A DNA stretch of 7,789 nt from UBA1151 sp963579925 (GCA_963579925.1 CAUZJA010000136.1:1-7789); one strand, 5' to 3'; shown: positions 1 to 6,657, counted from the stretch's first letter. The notes: generated by a model from the letters alone, not told the origin. Numbers and translations: made by a program.

Positions 1-63
1 GCTATATTTGGCCGAGGTGCGTTTACGACCTCACCGGCCGCGGTTCCGACTCCGACAGATTAG
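1..63 (+). CDS. Possible C-terminal tail of a gene entering from the left edge
   Basis: Reading from base 1, the plus strand is open for 20 codons and stops at TAG (61-63). The peptide reads AIFGRGAFTTSPAAVPTPTD, a Pro/Thr/Ala-rich end of a kind common at protein C-termini. It would converge on the minus-strand gene next door, whose TAA occupies 60-62, so the two stops would share bases in TTAG. The call is weak. All three plus-strand frames are open over this short distance, one of them to a TGA about 50 bases inside the neighbour, so chance openness cannot be excluded. No function can be assigned. If this is not a gene, bases 1-59 are simply the 3' flank of the minus-strand gene, and I see no clear terminator in them. 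Confidence 0.25.
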   Translation, partial: AIFGRGAFTTSPAAVPTPTD

Positions 64-1073
64 CGTTGGATCGTGAGCTCAGCATCTTCGATAGTGGCGA
101 TGACTGACAGTACCGTGTCCTGCTGGTCGCGATTCAGATTGAAGGCGGCAAGTTCAATTGCGCGGTCCCGCTTTCCCCCATCATTTCCGGGTAAGCGGCC
201 GAAGTAAGCGCCTGTGATCAATTCATCGCCGGTCAGGCCTTCAACCGGCCGGTTGAAGTAGCCGGTCTCGCCGCGCACGGTGACTGGCCAGACCTTGTGA
301 CGTCCTTCCGAAAACTGTGAGTAACTGACAATGCCTTCCATGCCGAAGTCGTAGCCTAGCTTGATGCCGTCGCCCTCCATCGACCCGACAAGCGAGTCGA
401 TGCCTATCTTCTCAACTATCGTCCAGTGCTCCGGCATCATTACGCTGAAGTTGGCGGTTGAGGCGAGGCCGGTCCGGAGATCGCGGCGAACCCAGGAGGG
501 GTCTGGCGGCGCAATGACGGGAATATCAACAGTTGGCGGTGGTTCATAGCGCAGTGATCTGGCTATGTCGATGAATGTGTCCCAAGCCCCAGCGACATCG
601 TCATCCCGAGTTTCGAACCAGGTTCCTCCTCCGATACCTAGAGGACCACCCGGATATCCGTTGAACGAGGCGACGCGGGAACTGTGGGGATCCGATGGAT
701 CAGAAGGAACGCTGTATGTGTGTACAGATGCCCCTTCAATGTCCTCCGTCACGGTATCCCCATCAGTGTTGTCCCAGATATAAATGGCCCGTCCCGATGT
801 GTCCCAGAACTGCATAGTCACTTTGCCGTTGGTTATCGACCCGGTGAGAACGCCATCCAGATTCATGTACTCAGTGGCTCGCCACCCGTCCGGAAGCATC
901 AGCGAGAAGTTTCCTGCCGGCTCGTCTTCCATCGTGATTCGGCCGGTGCGAAATACTGTTCGCTCTTCTCCTCCCAAAGCGATGGTCAAAAGTACGGCGA
1001 TCAATACTACGGAAAGAGGAACTTGAACTCGCGAAGGCCTCTCATGTAGTGCGGCATGACCACTTTGTACCAA
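60..1073 (-). CDS. Membrane-anchored or exported protein with two copies of one domain; function unknown
   Basis: This 337-residue protein has a short basic N-terminus (R12, R15) and a hydrophobic segment at about residues 19-34. That fits an uncleaved signal anchor or a signal peptide, so most of the protein should lie outside the cytoplasm. The rest is an internal duplication. NFSLMLPDGW at 55-64 matches NFSVMMPEHW at 208-217. Each is followed about 13 residues later by a Gly-Ser motif (GSITNG at 79; GSMEGD at 230) and ends with a similar helix-like stretch (166-176 and 320-330). A proline-rich linker, about 177-194, joins the two. The phrase 'F-S-x-x-x-P-x-x-W' recalls the start of PsbP/DUF1795-type domains, but that is only an inference. 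The only usable in-frame start before the hydrophobic segment is TTG at 1073, which has a poor ribosome site, so the exact N-terminus is uncertain. The gene is transcribed away from the SRPBCC gene. I do not recognise a named family. Confidence 0.8.
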   Translation of the reverse strand: MVQSGHAALHERPSRVQVPLSVVLIAVLLTIALGGEERTVFRTGRITMEDEPAGNFSLMLPDGWRATEYMNLDGVLTGSITNGKVTMQFWDTSGRAIYIWDNTDGDTVTEDIEGASVHTYSVPSDPSDPHSSRVASFNGYPGGPLGIGGGTWFETRDDDVAGAWDTFIDIARSLRYEPPPTVDIPVIAPPDPSWVRRDLRTGLASTANFSVMMPEHWTIVEKIGIDSLVGSMEGDGIKLGYDFGMEGIVSYSQFSEGRHKVWPVTVRGETGYFNRPVEGLTGDELITGAYFGRLPGNDGGKRDRAIELAAFNLNRDQQDTVLSVIATIEDAELTIQR

Positions 1074-1101
1074 ACAAACCCGAAAATATCTATCTGAGAG
1101 T

Positions 1102-1119
1102 GGCCTCCCTCGGGAGCCT
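1102..1119. promoter_or_regulatory. Imperfect dyad in divergent intergenic region
   Basis: CTCCC (1105-1109), two central bases, then GGGAG (1112-1116) form a perfect 12-base palindrome, with a further matching G/C pair at 1103/1118 after one mismatch. The central gap is too short for a good RNA hairpin, so a protein-binding site is the more natural reading. It lies between two divergently transcribed genes and covers the place where a -35 box for the rightward gene would fall. Its function as an operator is inferred. A 5+5 palindrome can arise by chance. Confidence 0.25.
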
Positions 1120-1131
1120 CAATCAAAGCAA

Positions 1132-1137
1132 TAGAAT
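1132..1137 (+). promoter_or_regulatory. -10-like box ahead of the SRPBCC gene
   Basis: TAGAAT matches the bacterial consensus TATAAT at five of six positions. It lies 15 bases before the ribosome-binding site of the rightward pair and would give a very short leader. No good -35 hexamer sits 16-18 bases upstream; the sequence there is part of the CTCCC/GGGAG dyad. The call rests on position and one hexamer only. Confidence 0.25.
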
Positions 1138-1152
1138 GGCAGCCGACACCTC

Positions 1153-1158
1153 AGGAGG
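1153..1158 (+). promoter_or_regulatory. Strong Shine-Dalgarno site that decides the SRPBCC start
   Basis: AGGAGG is a perfect Shine-Dalgarno core. In-frame start candidates are TTG 1161 (2 bases away, too close), TTG 1167 (8 bases, ideal) and ATG 1176 (17 bases, too far). It therefore favours TTG 1167. Confidence 0.65.
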
Positions 1159-1166
1159 CCTTGCTG

Positions 1167-1619
1167 TTGCAGACGATGGAAGCTACTGCTGACATCATCA
1201 TCTCGAAACCGATCAAAGAGGTTTTTGAGTTTGCAGCCGCGCCCAAAAACTGGACTCTGTGGGTCAAGGGCATCTCCAACGTTCAGATCGTCACGCCGGG
1301 GAGGTACCGGGTGGGGACGGTGATCACCAGCGATTACGAGTATCGCGGTGTGAACGAGATGCGATATGTTGTCACAGCGTGGAAGCCGCCCAACCTGCAT
1401 GCGGTGCGAGCAAAGGACGGCCCGTTCCCTTTTGATGGGCAGATTAGATTTGAGTCGCTGGATGGAGGCACGCGTGTTTTCAACACGATCTCGGCTGGCT
1501 CTGATCACAAATGTGTGTCCGTGATGTGGGCGGTCGCGAAGCCGATCTTCAGGCGGATGATGCGCAAGCAACTTGCCAGCGAACTGGTGCAACTCAAAGA
1601 ACAGATCGAAAAGGATTAG
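1167..1619 (+). CDS. SRPBCC (START/polyketide cyclase-like) family protein
   Basis: The 150-residue cytoplasmic protein has the size and layout of a single SRPBCC (Bet v1-like) domain. An N-terminal strand leads into a short helix with the family-style phrase SKPIKEVFEFAAAPKNWTLW. It continues through a run of beta strands (for example RYRVGTVITSDYEY and GTRVFNTIS) and ends in a long amphipathic helix, AKPIFRRMMRKQLASELVQL, which closes the hydrophobic cavity in this fold. Members bind or transform small hydrophobic ligands, and the ligand cannot be read from sequence. TTG 1167 is chosen because AGGAGG lies 8 bases upstream; ATG 1176 is the conservative alternative and would remove three residues. 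The stop is 3 bases from the start of the serine hydrolase gene, so the two are probably co-transcribed and translationally coupled. A role in handling a lipophilic substrate or product of that hydrolase is possible but only inferred. Confidence 0.85.
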   Translation: MQTMEATADIIISKPIKEVFEFAAAPKNWTLWVKGISNVQIVTPGRYRVGTVITSDYEYRGVNEMRYVVTAWKPPNLHAVRAKDGPFPFDGQIRFESLDGGTRVFNTISAGSDHKCVSVMWAVAKPIFRRMMRKQLASELVQLKEQIEKD

Positions 1620-1622
1620 GCA

Positions 1623-2759
1623 TTGGTGGACAAGAACCTAAACGACCGGGTGCAGGCACTTCTGGATGAGCTGACGGGCAGTGGGGCAGAGGTTGGCCTT
1701 CAAGCCGCTGCGTATCTCAACGGCGAGGAGATCATCGACGCATGGTCAGGCATTGCCGATGAGCAGACAGGCGCACTGGTCGCGGGCGAATCACTGTTTA
1801 CGTCGTGGTCAACGACCAAGGGATTCACAGCTACGTGTGCTCATATTTTGATCAGCCGTGGTGATCTGGAATTGGACGCACCAATTGTTCGCTACTGGCC
1901 GGAGTTTGGCGCGCATGGCAAGGAACATGTGACTGTGCGCGACGCCCTCACACATCGGACAGGACTCCCCAACCTTCCGGCAGGTACGACGCTAGCGAAC
2001 CTTGCGGACTGGGATCATATGGTGACCGCCATTGCGGCAGAAACTCCACAAATCAAGCCGCGCGAGGAGACTAAGTACCACGCATTCACGTATGGCTGGA
2101 TCGTGGGGGAACTTGTGGCACGCGCTAGTGGCGTCTCGATTGCTGAATTCGCACAATCAGAACTTTGTGCACCTCTCGGGATCTCCGATTTCTTCCTGGG
2201 CATTCCAAAGCACGCCGAGGCACGAGTTGCTCGACTACGCCATGCTCCGAGTGATCTTCCGTCGATATTCGAGAGCGATTCTGAGGACGTTTACAGTTTG
2301 CCAGAAGGCATGTCATATGACGAAGCGATCAATAGTCATCACTTTCGGAGCGGGTCGATTCCCGGCGCTGGCGGGATCATGAGCGCACGGGCAATCGCAA
2401 GACACTATGCGATGTTCATCAGTGGTGGCGAATTGGGTGGCATCCGCGTGATGTCGGAAGTGGCAGCGCGCCAGGCTGGCACGTATGGAAGTGACGAATT
2501 CGACATGAGGATTGGTAGCAGCCCCCGACGCGCGCTTGGCTACTTTATGGGCGGTGAAATAGATGATGGTGGGCAAGTATCCATGGGTGGCGTTAACGCG
2601 TTCGGACACGGCGGGTACGGTGGTTCGCTCGGTTTCGCTGATCCAGATACCGGGTTATCGTTTGGCCTAACCAAGAATCTGCTCATCACAGATCAATTAG
2701 ACCCATTAACCCCCACCGCCTATCGCGTGGCGCAGTTGATCAGGGACGGGATCACCTAA
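1623..2759 (+). CDS. Serine hydrolase, beta-lactamase class C / family VIII esterase type
   Basis: This 378-residue protein has the hallmarks of the beta-lactamase-fold serine hydrolases (EstB-like, family VIII carboxylesterases). The SxxK nucleophile motif is S63-T-T-K66, followed by the conserved DALTHRTGLP at 107-116. The tyrosine motif is the Y-H-A variant (Y152-H-A154, in YHAFTYGWIVGEL) rather than Y-x-N. The third element is HGG (329-331, in FGHGGYGGSLGFADPDTG) in place of the KTG of true beta-lactamases. The length is typical of the family. No signal peptide is visible, which argues for a cytoplasmic esterase or amidase rather than a periplasmic resistance enzyme. The start is TTG 1623 or GTG 1626; AAGGA (1611-1615), inside the end of the preceding gene, serves either. 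The gene is second in a pair with the SRPBCC gene. Its last 8 bases overlap the end of the convergent phosphotransferase gene. The natural substrate is unknown. Confidence 0.92.
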   Translation: MVDKNLNDRVQALLDELTGSGAEVGLQAAAYLNGEEIIDAWSGIADEQTGALVAGESLFTSWSTTKGFTATCAHILISRGDLELDAPIVRYWPEFGAHGKEHVTVRDALTHRTGLPNLPAGTTLANLADWDHMVTAIAAETPQIKPREETKYHAFTYGWIVGELVARASGVSIAEFAQSELCAPLGISDFFLGIPKHAEARVARLRHAPSDLPSIFESDSEDVYSLPEGMSYDEAINSHHFRSGSIPGAGGIMSARAIARHYAMFISGGELGGIRVMSEVAARQAGTYGSDEFDMRIGSSPRRALGYFMGGEIDDGGQVSMGGVNAFGHGGYGGSLGFADPDTGLSFGLTKNLLITDQLDPLTPTAYRVAQLIRDGIT

Positions 2760-3456
2760 GCAGATCGAAGGCTTCTACCGATTCCACTCCTGCAATGGCA
2801 TTGCCCAGGACCTCTTCGACGATCATCTCCAATGAGGTTTCAGCAAACATCAGGCCTCCCAGAGCGAAGACCATCACTCCTAGCGTTGCAAGAGCTGTGT
2901 ATCGGTAGTCATGAATGAGTTGTTCGATGCTGTAACCCTGCACGCCGTTGCCAACGAGTCCGCGGTGGTAGACCTCAATCAGCGGCATCAGCAGTTGGTC
3001 CGTGTGGCGCTTGGGGACGGCGATTGCAAGGTACGTTGCCACGTCCATTGCACCTGGTCCCACGGTGACCATCTGCCAGTCAAGTACCCATGCGCGCGGT
3101 GAATTCGATTCTTGTGGTTCTGGGTTCCACAGGATATTCTGGGCATGGAAGTCGCCGTGGCAGAACGTGCGTGGCATCTTTTCTGCCGCTGCCGCGAAAA
3201 CGCTTCGGTATCCGGATATTCGTTCGAGATTCTCAATCTGCTCCTTCGAGAATAGCTTCTCAAAGATAGGCATAAGTTTCGCCAGATTGGTTGCGTGATC
3301 GTCCAGTACATTGCCAAAGTGGCTTGTCTCGATATCGACCATGTAGCTGGTATCGGGAATTGAATCTCCGCCCCACCATCGTGCGTGCATCCGAGCAAGG
3401 TTGGTAAGCAGTTCCGTTGCATCAGCCACAAACTCAGCATTGCGCTCGCGTGGCAA
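2752..3456 (-). pseudogene. C-terminal catalytic fragment of the split phosphotransferase
   Basis: This 234-residue frame can open only from a weak TTG at 3456, because a stop lies shortly upstream in the same frame. It contains LARMHARWW (20-28), HGDFHAQN (100-107) with catalytic D102 and N107, and DWQ (126-128), then the helical C-terminus. Without the N-lobe it has no ATP-binding beta sheet, so a stand-alone function is unlikely. Gene callers will probably report it as a separate short protein. Confidence 0.7.
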
Positions 3457-3508
3457 CTCACTCGGGTGAGGCCGTCAACCTTGTTGAGCAGGATGATGCC
3501 GTCCTGCG

Positions 3509-3859
3509 TTACCGGGTCGAAGTCGCCATAGAGCATGCGGGGAATCGCGAACGGCACTTCTGAGCCATTGTTCGATAGAACTGCACCTCACGCGGGAACG
3601 CACCCATTTTGGTGGCGTTCTGCCGATTGGCTTCATTCTGCGAGACGAGCTTGGCGATGATCTGATCTGGAAGCGAGTCGTCCGGTGTCTCGTACACGGG
3701 AGACAGAAGTGCGATCTCACCAGTCCGACTTCGACCAACGGCATATGGCTGCACATCAAGTGAGATGACGCGAGTGTTTGCTGGAGCGCCACCGGCCCTC
3801 AGAGCATCGGTGAGCCACGGGGCGGTCAGCTCATCGATGCTCTGAGGAATCGCGATCAT
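3509..3859 (-). pseudogene. N-terminal fragment of the split phosphotransferase
   Basis: This frame is open for 116 residues from ATG 3859. The first 100 or so residues are genuine N-lobe sequence ending in REVQFYRTMAQK. The last 15 or so are out-of-frame residues running to a TAA. On its own it lacks the catalytic loop and would be inactive. The ribosome site is weak, so translation probably depends on coupling to the upstream TPP enzyme gene. Confidence 0.7.
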
Positions 3860-3865
3860 GCGTTA

Positions 3866-5530
3866 CTACAGAGTCCCGTCAATCGCGATGTCCAGAACGT
3901 ATGGGGCATTAGCAGCGACGGCCGTCTGAAGCGCAAGAACGATGTCCGCCGGGTCTTCAATGCGATTCGACTGCACGCCGAATGCGTTGGCAATCGCAGC
4001 GAAATCGAACGTAGGGTCGAATCCCGTGCCGAGGTACTCACGCGGTTTGTCAGGCTGCTCAGTTACCTGATCAAGATAGACGTTCATGTTCACGCGTAAG
4101 ACGCGGTACATGCTGTTGTTGCAGATCACGAAGACCACCGGGATGTTGCGTGAGGCCGCGGTCCAGAGTGCCTGAACGGTCATCATTGCCGTTCCGTCTC
4201 CCATGAGCGCGATCACGGGACGGTGAGGTGATCCCATCTTCACACCCATTGCGGCACCCATCCCCCAGCCAATCGCAGAGCCCCACAGGCCTTCGACGTC
4301 ACCGGGCTCATTGAATTGGAATGCCGAATACAGTGCCACTCGAGATGAGATGGAGTCGTCCACCATGATGGCGTTTTCAGGCCATGCACGGGAGAGTTCA
4401 TACATCATGCGGGCCGGACTCATTGGCGTTGTGTCATCATCGCGCCGCATGTCTTCCAGGAATGAGTCTCGGGCCGCTTTCGTGAGAGCGCCGATACTTT
4501 GGCTTCGCTGTTTTGCTGCTTCCGTGAACGGTGCCGGGGCGTTGTTCTCAAGCTCTTTGGAAAGCTCCTGTAGAGCGCCCAGCGGACTTGAAAGGACAGC
4601 CAGTTCCGTACGAAGGAATCGTCCCAACTCTTCGGCGTTTGAATCGATGTGGATGAGTTTTGTGTCTTCGGCGAGAGGTGCGGAGTCGGATTGGAACAGA
4701 TCGGCAAACCCTCTTGTGCCCACGGACAGAACCACATCGGCGCGTCTGACCTGATCCCGGATAGCCGGGGAGCGCATGCTCATCATGCCCATGTACTGCG
4801 GATGCGACGTTGGGAACACCACTTGCGTGTATCCAGTTGAGTAGACGTGGGCGCCAATTTGCTCGGCAACTGCCACTGCTGCTGCGGTTGCCCCGAACTG
4901 GCTAACGCGTTCTCCAACCAACATCAGCGGTCGCTCAGAGTCGGTGAGCAGATCCGCTATCTCAGTGATCACACTTGGCGACGGCTGGTTCGCGATACGC
5001 GGTGTAGTGGAGGGGAATATCTGCTGCTCAGCAATCTCTTCCAGCGCGTTGGCGGCAAACCCAACAAACACAGGCCCTGTTGGGGTGGTTCGCGCTTCTG
5101 TAAACGCCCGTCGCATCACGCTGGCCATTTGTCCGGCGTGCGTAACTTCTGCACTCCATTTGGTGTTCGCCTCAACCATCTGTAGGAGGTCTGGGCGTCC
5201 TTCGGAGAGCTTTCTTGCGTCCATGTTTCCTGATGTGAGAACCAGTGGGGTCCCTGCGGAGAATGAATCAGAAAGCAGGCTAATTCCGTTCGCCAGTCCG
5301 GTGTGGATGTGCAGGTTGATGAACGCCGGCTCGCCAGTGCGGCGCGCGTAGCCATCAGCCATGCCCATCGCTACGCCTTCCTGGACAGTCAGAACGTATT
5401 CCAGTTCCGGGTAATCCTCAAGTGCGCTCATGATTGGCGCTTCACTGGTGCCCGGGTTGCCGAAAATGTATCGGACGCCCTCCGCACGAAGGCTCTCCAT
5501 CAGGGCGACTTTTCCGCTCATCATTGGCAT
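3866..5530 (-). CDS. Thiamine-diphosphate enzyme, acetolactate synthase / benzoylformate decarboxylase type
   Basis: This 554-residue protein has the three-domain layout of TPP-dependent 2-oxoacid enzymes. The N-terminal Pyr domain carries GNPGTSEAP (24-32), the cofactor-activating glutamate E51 in TVQEGVAMGMADGYA, and NLHIHTG with H74 (72-78). These line up with GNPGSNELP, E47 and H70 of benzoylformate decarboxylase. The central domain spans about 185-330. The PP domain carries the TPP/Mg motif GDG (444-446) ending in NN (471-472). By eye, the position of the second decarboxylase histidine (H281) is not His, lying near L278 in GFADLFQ, so a classical benzoylformate decarboxylase is doubtful. 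Decarboxylation or carboligation of some 2-oxoacid is expected. The frame extends upstream to TTG 5578. ATG 5530 is preferred because GAGG lies 11 bases before it and homology begins just after. It is the first gene of a pair with the damaged phosphotransferase, and is divergent from the Usp gene. Confidence 0.9.
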   Translation of the reverse strand: MPMMSGKVALMESLRAEGVRYIFGNPGTSEAPIMSALEDYPELEYVLTVQEGVAMGMADGYARRTGEPAFINLHIHTGLANGISLLSDSFSAGTPLVLTSGNMDARKLSEGRPDLLQMVEANTKWSAEVTHAGQMASVMRRAFTEARTTPTGPVFVGFAANALEEIAEQQIFPSTTPRIANQPSPSVITEIADLLTDSERPLMLVGERVSQFGATAAAVAVAEQIGAHVYSTGYTQVVFPTSHPQYMGMMSMRSPAIRDQVRRADVVLSVGTRGFADLFQSDSAPLAEDTKLIHIDSNAEELGRFLRTELAVLSSPLGALQELSKELENNAPAPFTEAAKQRSQSIGALTKAARDSFLEDMRRDDDTTPMSPARMMYELSRAWPENAIMVDDSISSRVALYSAFQFNEPGDVEGLWGSAIGWGMGAAMGVKMGSPHRPVIALMGDGTAMMTVQALWTAASRNIPVVFVICNNSMYRVLRVNMNVYLDQVTEQPDKPREYLGTGFDPTFDFAAIANAFGVQSNRIEDPADIVLALQTAVAANAPYVLDIAIDGTL

Positions 5531-5646
5531 GGCAGTATTGACCTCAAGCTGATTGGCACGATTTTCGCGTGGGCGCAATTCTAATGAACTGGAGCAAGAC
5601 CGGTGAGGTTTATTGGGGAACTAAATTGTGGGAGCGACTAAAATGC

Positions 5647-5661
5647 TCAACCAGAGGTTGA
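5647..5661. promoter_or_regulatory. Perfect inverted repeat between divergent TPP-enzyme and Usp genes
   Basis: TCAACC, then AGA, then GGTTGA form perfect 6-base arms around a 3-base centre. It lies 42 bases before the Usp start and 116 bases before the TPP-enzyme start, in a 173-base region (5531-5703) that must contain both promoters. It could be an operator or a small hairpin in the Usp leader. I could not identify convincing -35/-10 pairs on either strand of this region. The regulatory role is inferred from position and symmetry only. Confidence 0.35.
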
Positions 5662-5703
5662 TCGCCAATGCGACCAAATGAGTGAACAGCGAAACGGGAA
5701 AAG

Positions 5704-6657
5704 TTGGCCGTACAGCCCAACATAGTGCCGCTGACGGCACGTCCAATTCTCGAGAGGATTATCGTTCCTCTGGATGGTTCAGCGCGCGCTGAAGCAATTC
5801 TTGATCTGGTCGTTCCTCTGGCTGAGCAGTTCGGCTCTGAGCTGACATTTCTTCACGTGCTGCTGCCCAGAAGTGGCAACCCAGCGAGACCCGGAGAGAT
5901 CAACTATCCGGACGCGCTGCACGATAGAACCCGCACCGTGGCAAATGACTACTTGCGAGAGATGAGTCGCCACCTTGTGCAGGACAGGGCGCGCTCACGT
6001 GAGGTTGTTGCCGCAGGTCGCGTTTCAGATGTTGTGGTTGGGCATGCCAATCAGGGAGAGTTTGGACTGATAGCAGTTGGTTCAAGGCCTCGGCCGCAGT
6101 ACCTCCGATGGTTCCGAGAGAGCATCACGGAATCAGTCTGGGCCAATACGGATACCCCGATGCTGTTCGTTCCACCACCATCAGATGATTCCGATAGCGG
6201 TGAAGCCAAGGAACTGCCCCGGCGCGTGGTTATCCCGGTCAATGGCTCAACCCGCTCGGATGCGGCGCTTGAGTACGGTGGTCAACTGGCGTTGGGTATG
6301 AGAGCTGACGTCACCATCGTGGGAGCAAAGCCAGCCCGAACGCTACCGTTGGCGGCGGATGCCAACGCCATCCTCTACGATGATGACCCGTTTGCGTATC
6401 TGGGTGAACGGGCCGACAAACTTCGTGCCTCAGGCCTGGAAGTTACGGTAATTCGCCGACCGGAGACTATCTTTACGGCAGTTCTCCGTGCGGCTAAAGA
6501 GCTGCCAGAACACATTGTTGTTGCGACGGCTCGACGCCGATTTGGCATTGCGCGCTTCATCTTGGGCCCCAGCATATTCCGGCTTGTGAGGCACAGCAAG
6601 AACCCGATCATCTTCTTGCCACCGGGATATTCGCACCGCCCCGCAGCTGACGAGTAG
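5704..6657 (+). CDS. Tandem universal stress protein (two UspA domains)
   Basis: The 317-residue cytoplasmic protein contains two UspA domains. The first opens with RIIVPLDGSARAEAIL (from about residue 18) and ends with TPMLFVPPP (to about 158). The second opens with RVVIPVNGSTRSDAAL (from about 174) and ends with NPIIFLPPG (to about 308). A short acidic linker (161-171) joins them. In classical UspA the ATP-binding loop is G-2x-G-9x-G-S/T. Here the first domain has VGSRPRPQ followed by RESITESV, missing the later glycines. The second has ATARRRFG followed by GPSIFRLV, a partial version. Nucleotide binding is therefore doubtful, at least in domain one. The frame is closed by TGA at 5683-5685, so the start is TTG 5704 (weak GGGAAA site upstream) or GTG 5722. 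It stands alone between a divergent region and a convergent lipoprotein gene. A role in stress adaptation is inferred from the family. Confidence 0.9.
   Translation: MAVQPNIVPLTARPILERIIVPLDGSARAEAILDLVVPLAEQFGSELTFLHVLLPRSGNPARPGEINYPDALHDRTRTVANDYLREMSRHLVQDRARSREVVAAGRVSDVVVGHANQGEFGLIAVGSRPRPQYLRWFRESITESVWANTDTPMLFVPPPSDDSDSGEAKELPRRVVIPVNGSTRSDAALEYGGQLALGMRADVTIVGAKPARTLPLAADANAILYDDDPFAYLGERADKLRASGLEVTVIRRPETIFTAVLRAAKELPEHIVVATARRRFGIARFILGPSIFRLVRHSKNPIIFLPPGYSHRPAADE

Larger units (their letters stand above)
2752..3859 (-). pseudogene. CHK/APH-like phosphotransferase gene split by two apparent -1 frameshifts
   Basis: Read through three minus-strand frames in turn, this region encodes one continuous protein of about 367 residues. 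It resembles the aminoglycoside phosphotransferase / ecdysteroid-kinase-like family, with ATP-dependent phosphorylation of a small hydroxylated substrate expected. Frame one (ATG 3859 to about 3557) gives the N-lobe, including IPQSIDELTAPWLTDAL and the family phrase PREVQFYR. Frame two (about 3557 to 3460) gives IPRMLYGDFDPVTQDGIILL. Frame three (about 3460 to TGA 2752) gives LARMHARWW, the catalytic loop HGDFHAQN with its Asp at 3151-3153, and the metal-binding DWQ equivalent. Each switch corresponds to one missing base in the gene sense strand, near AAGTGCC and GAGTTGCC. Motifs around both breaks are intact, so the lesions are either very recent or sequencing/assembly errors. It starts 6 bases after the stop of the TPP enzyme gene, so the two should be co-transcribed. 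Its end overlaps the convergent hydrolase gene by 8 bases. Confidence 0.8.

Noticed and set aside
684..1049. Plus-strand open frames opposite the duplicated-domain protein
   Set aside because: They show no internal structure, whereas the minus strand gives a signal-anchor segment and a clear internal repeat.
1119..1592. 157-residue minus-strand open frame opposite the SRPBCC gene
   Set aside because: It is Arg/His-rich with no recognisable features; the plus-strand SRPBCC reading has a perfect ribosome site and family motifs.
2988..3557. 189-residue minus-strand open frame as a separate gene
   Set aside because: Only its first 32 or so residues (the IPRMLYGDFDPVTQ stretch) are real protein sequence; the rest is the shadow of the phosphotransferase C-lobe in another frame.
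3540..3565. Programmed ribosomal frameshift as the explanation for the split phosphotransferase
   Set aside because: There is no slippery heptamer, no obvious downstream structure and no internal Shine-Dalgarno stimulator, and two successive shifts would be needed.
4311..4754. 147-residue plus-strand open frame inside the TPP-enzyme gene
   Set aside because: It is a Ser/Arg-rich antisense shadow of a conserved enzyme with intact cofactor motifs.
5614..5644. Sigma-70 promoter TTGGGG ... TAAAAT ahead of the Usp gene
   Set aside because: The spacer is about 20 bases, too long for a standard promoter, and the -35 match is poor.
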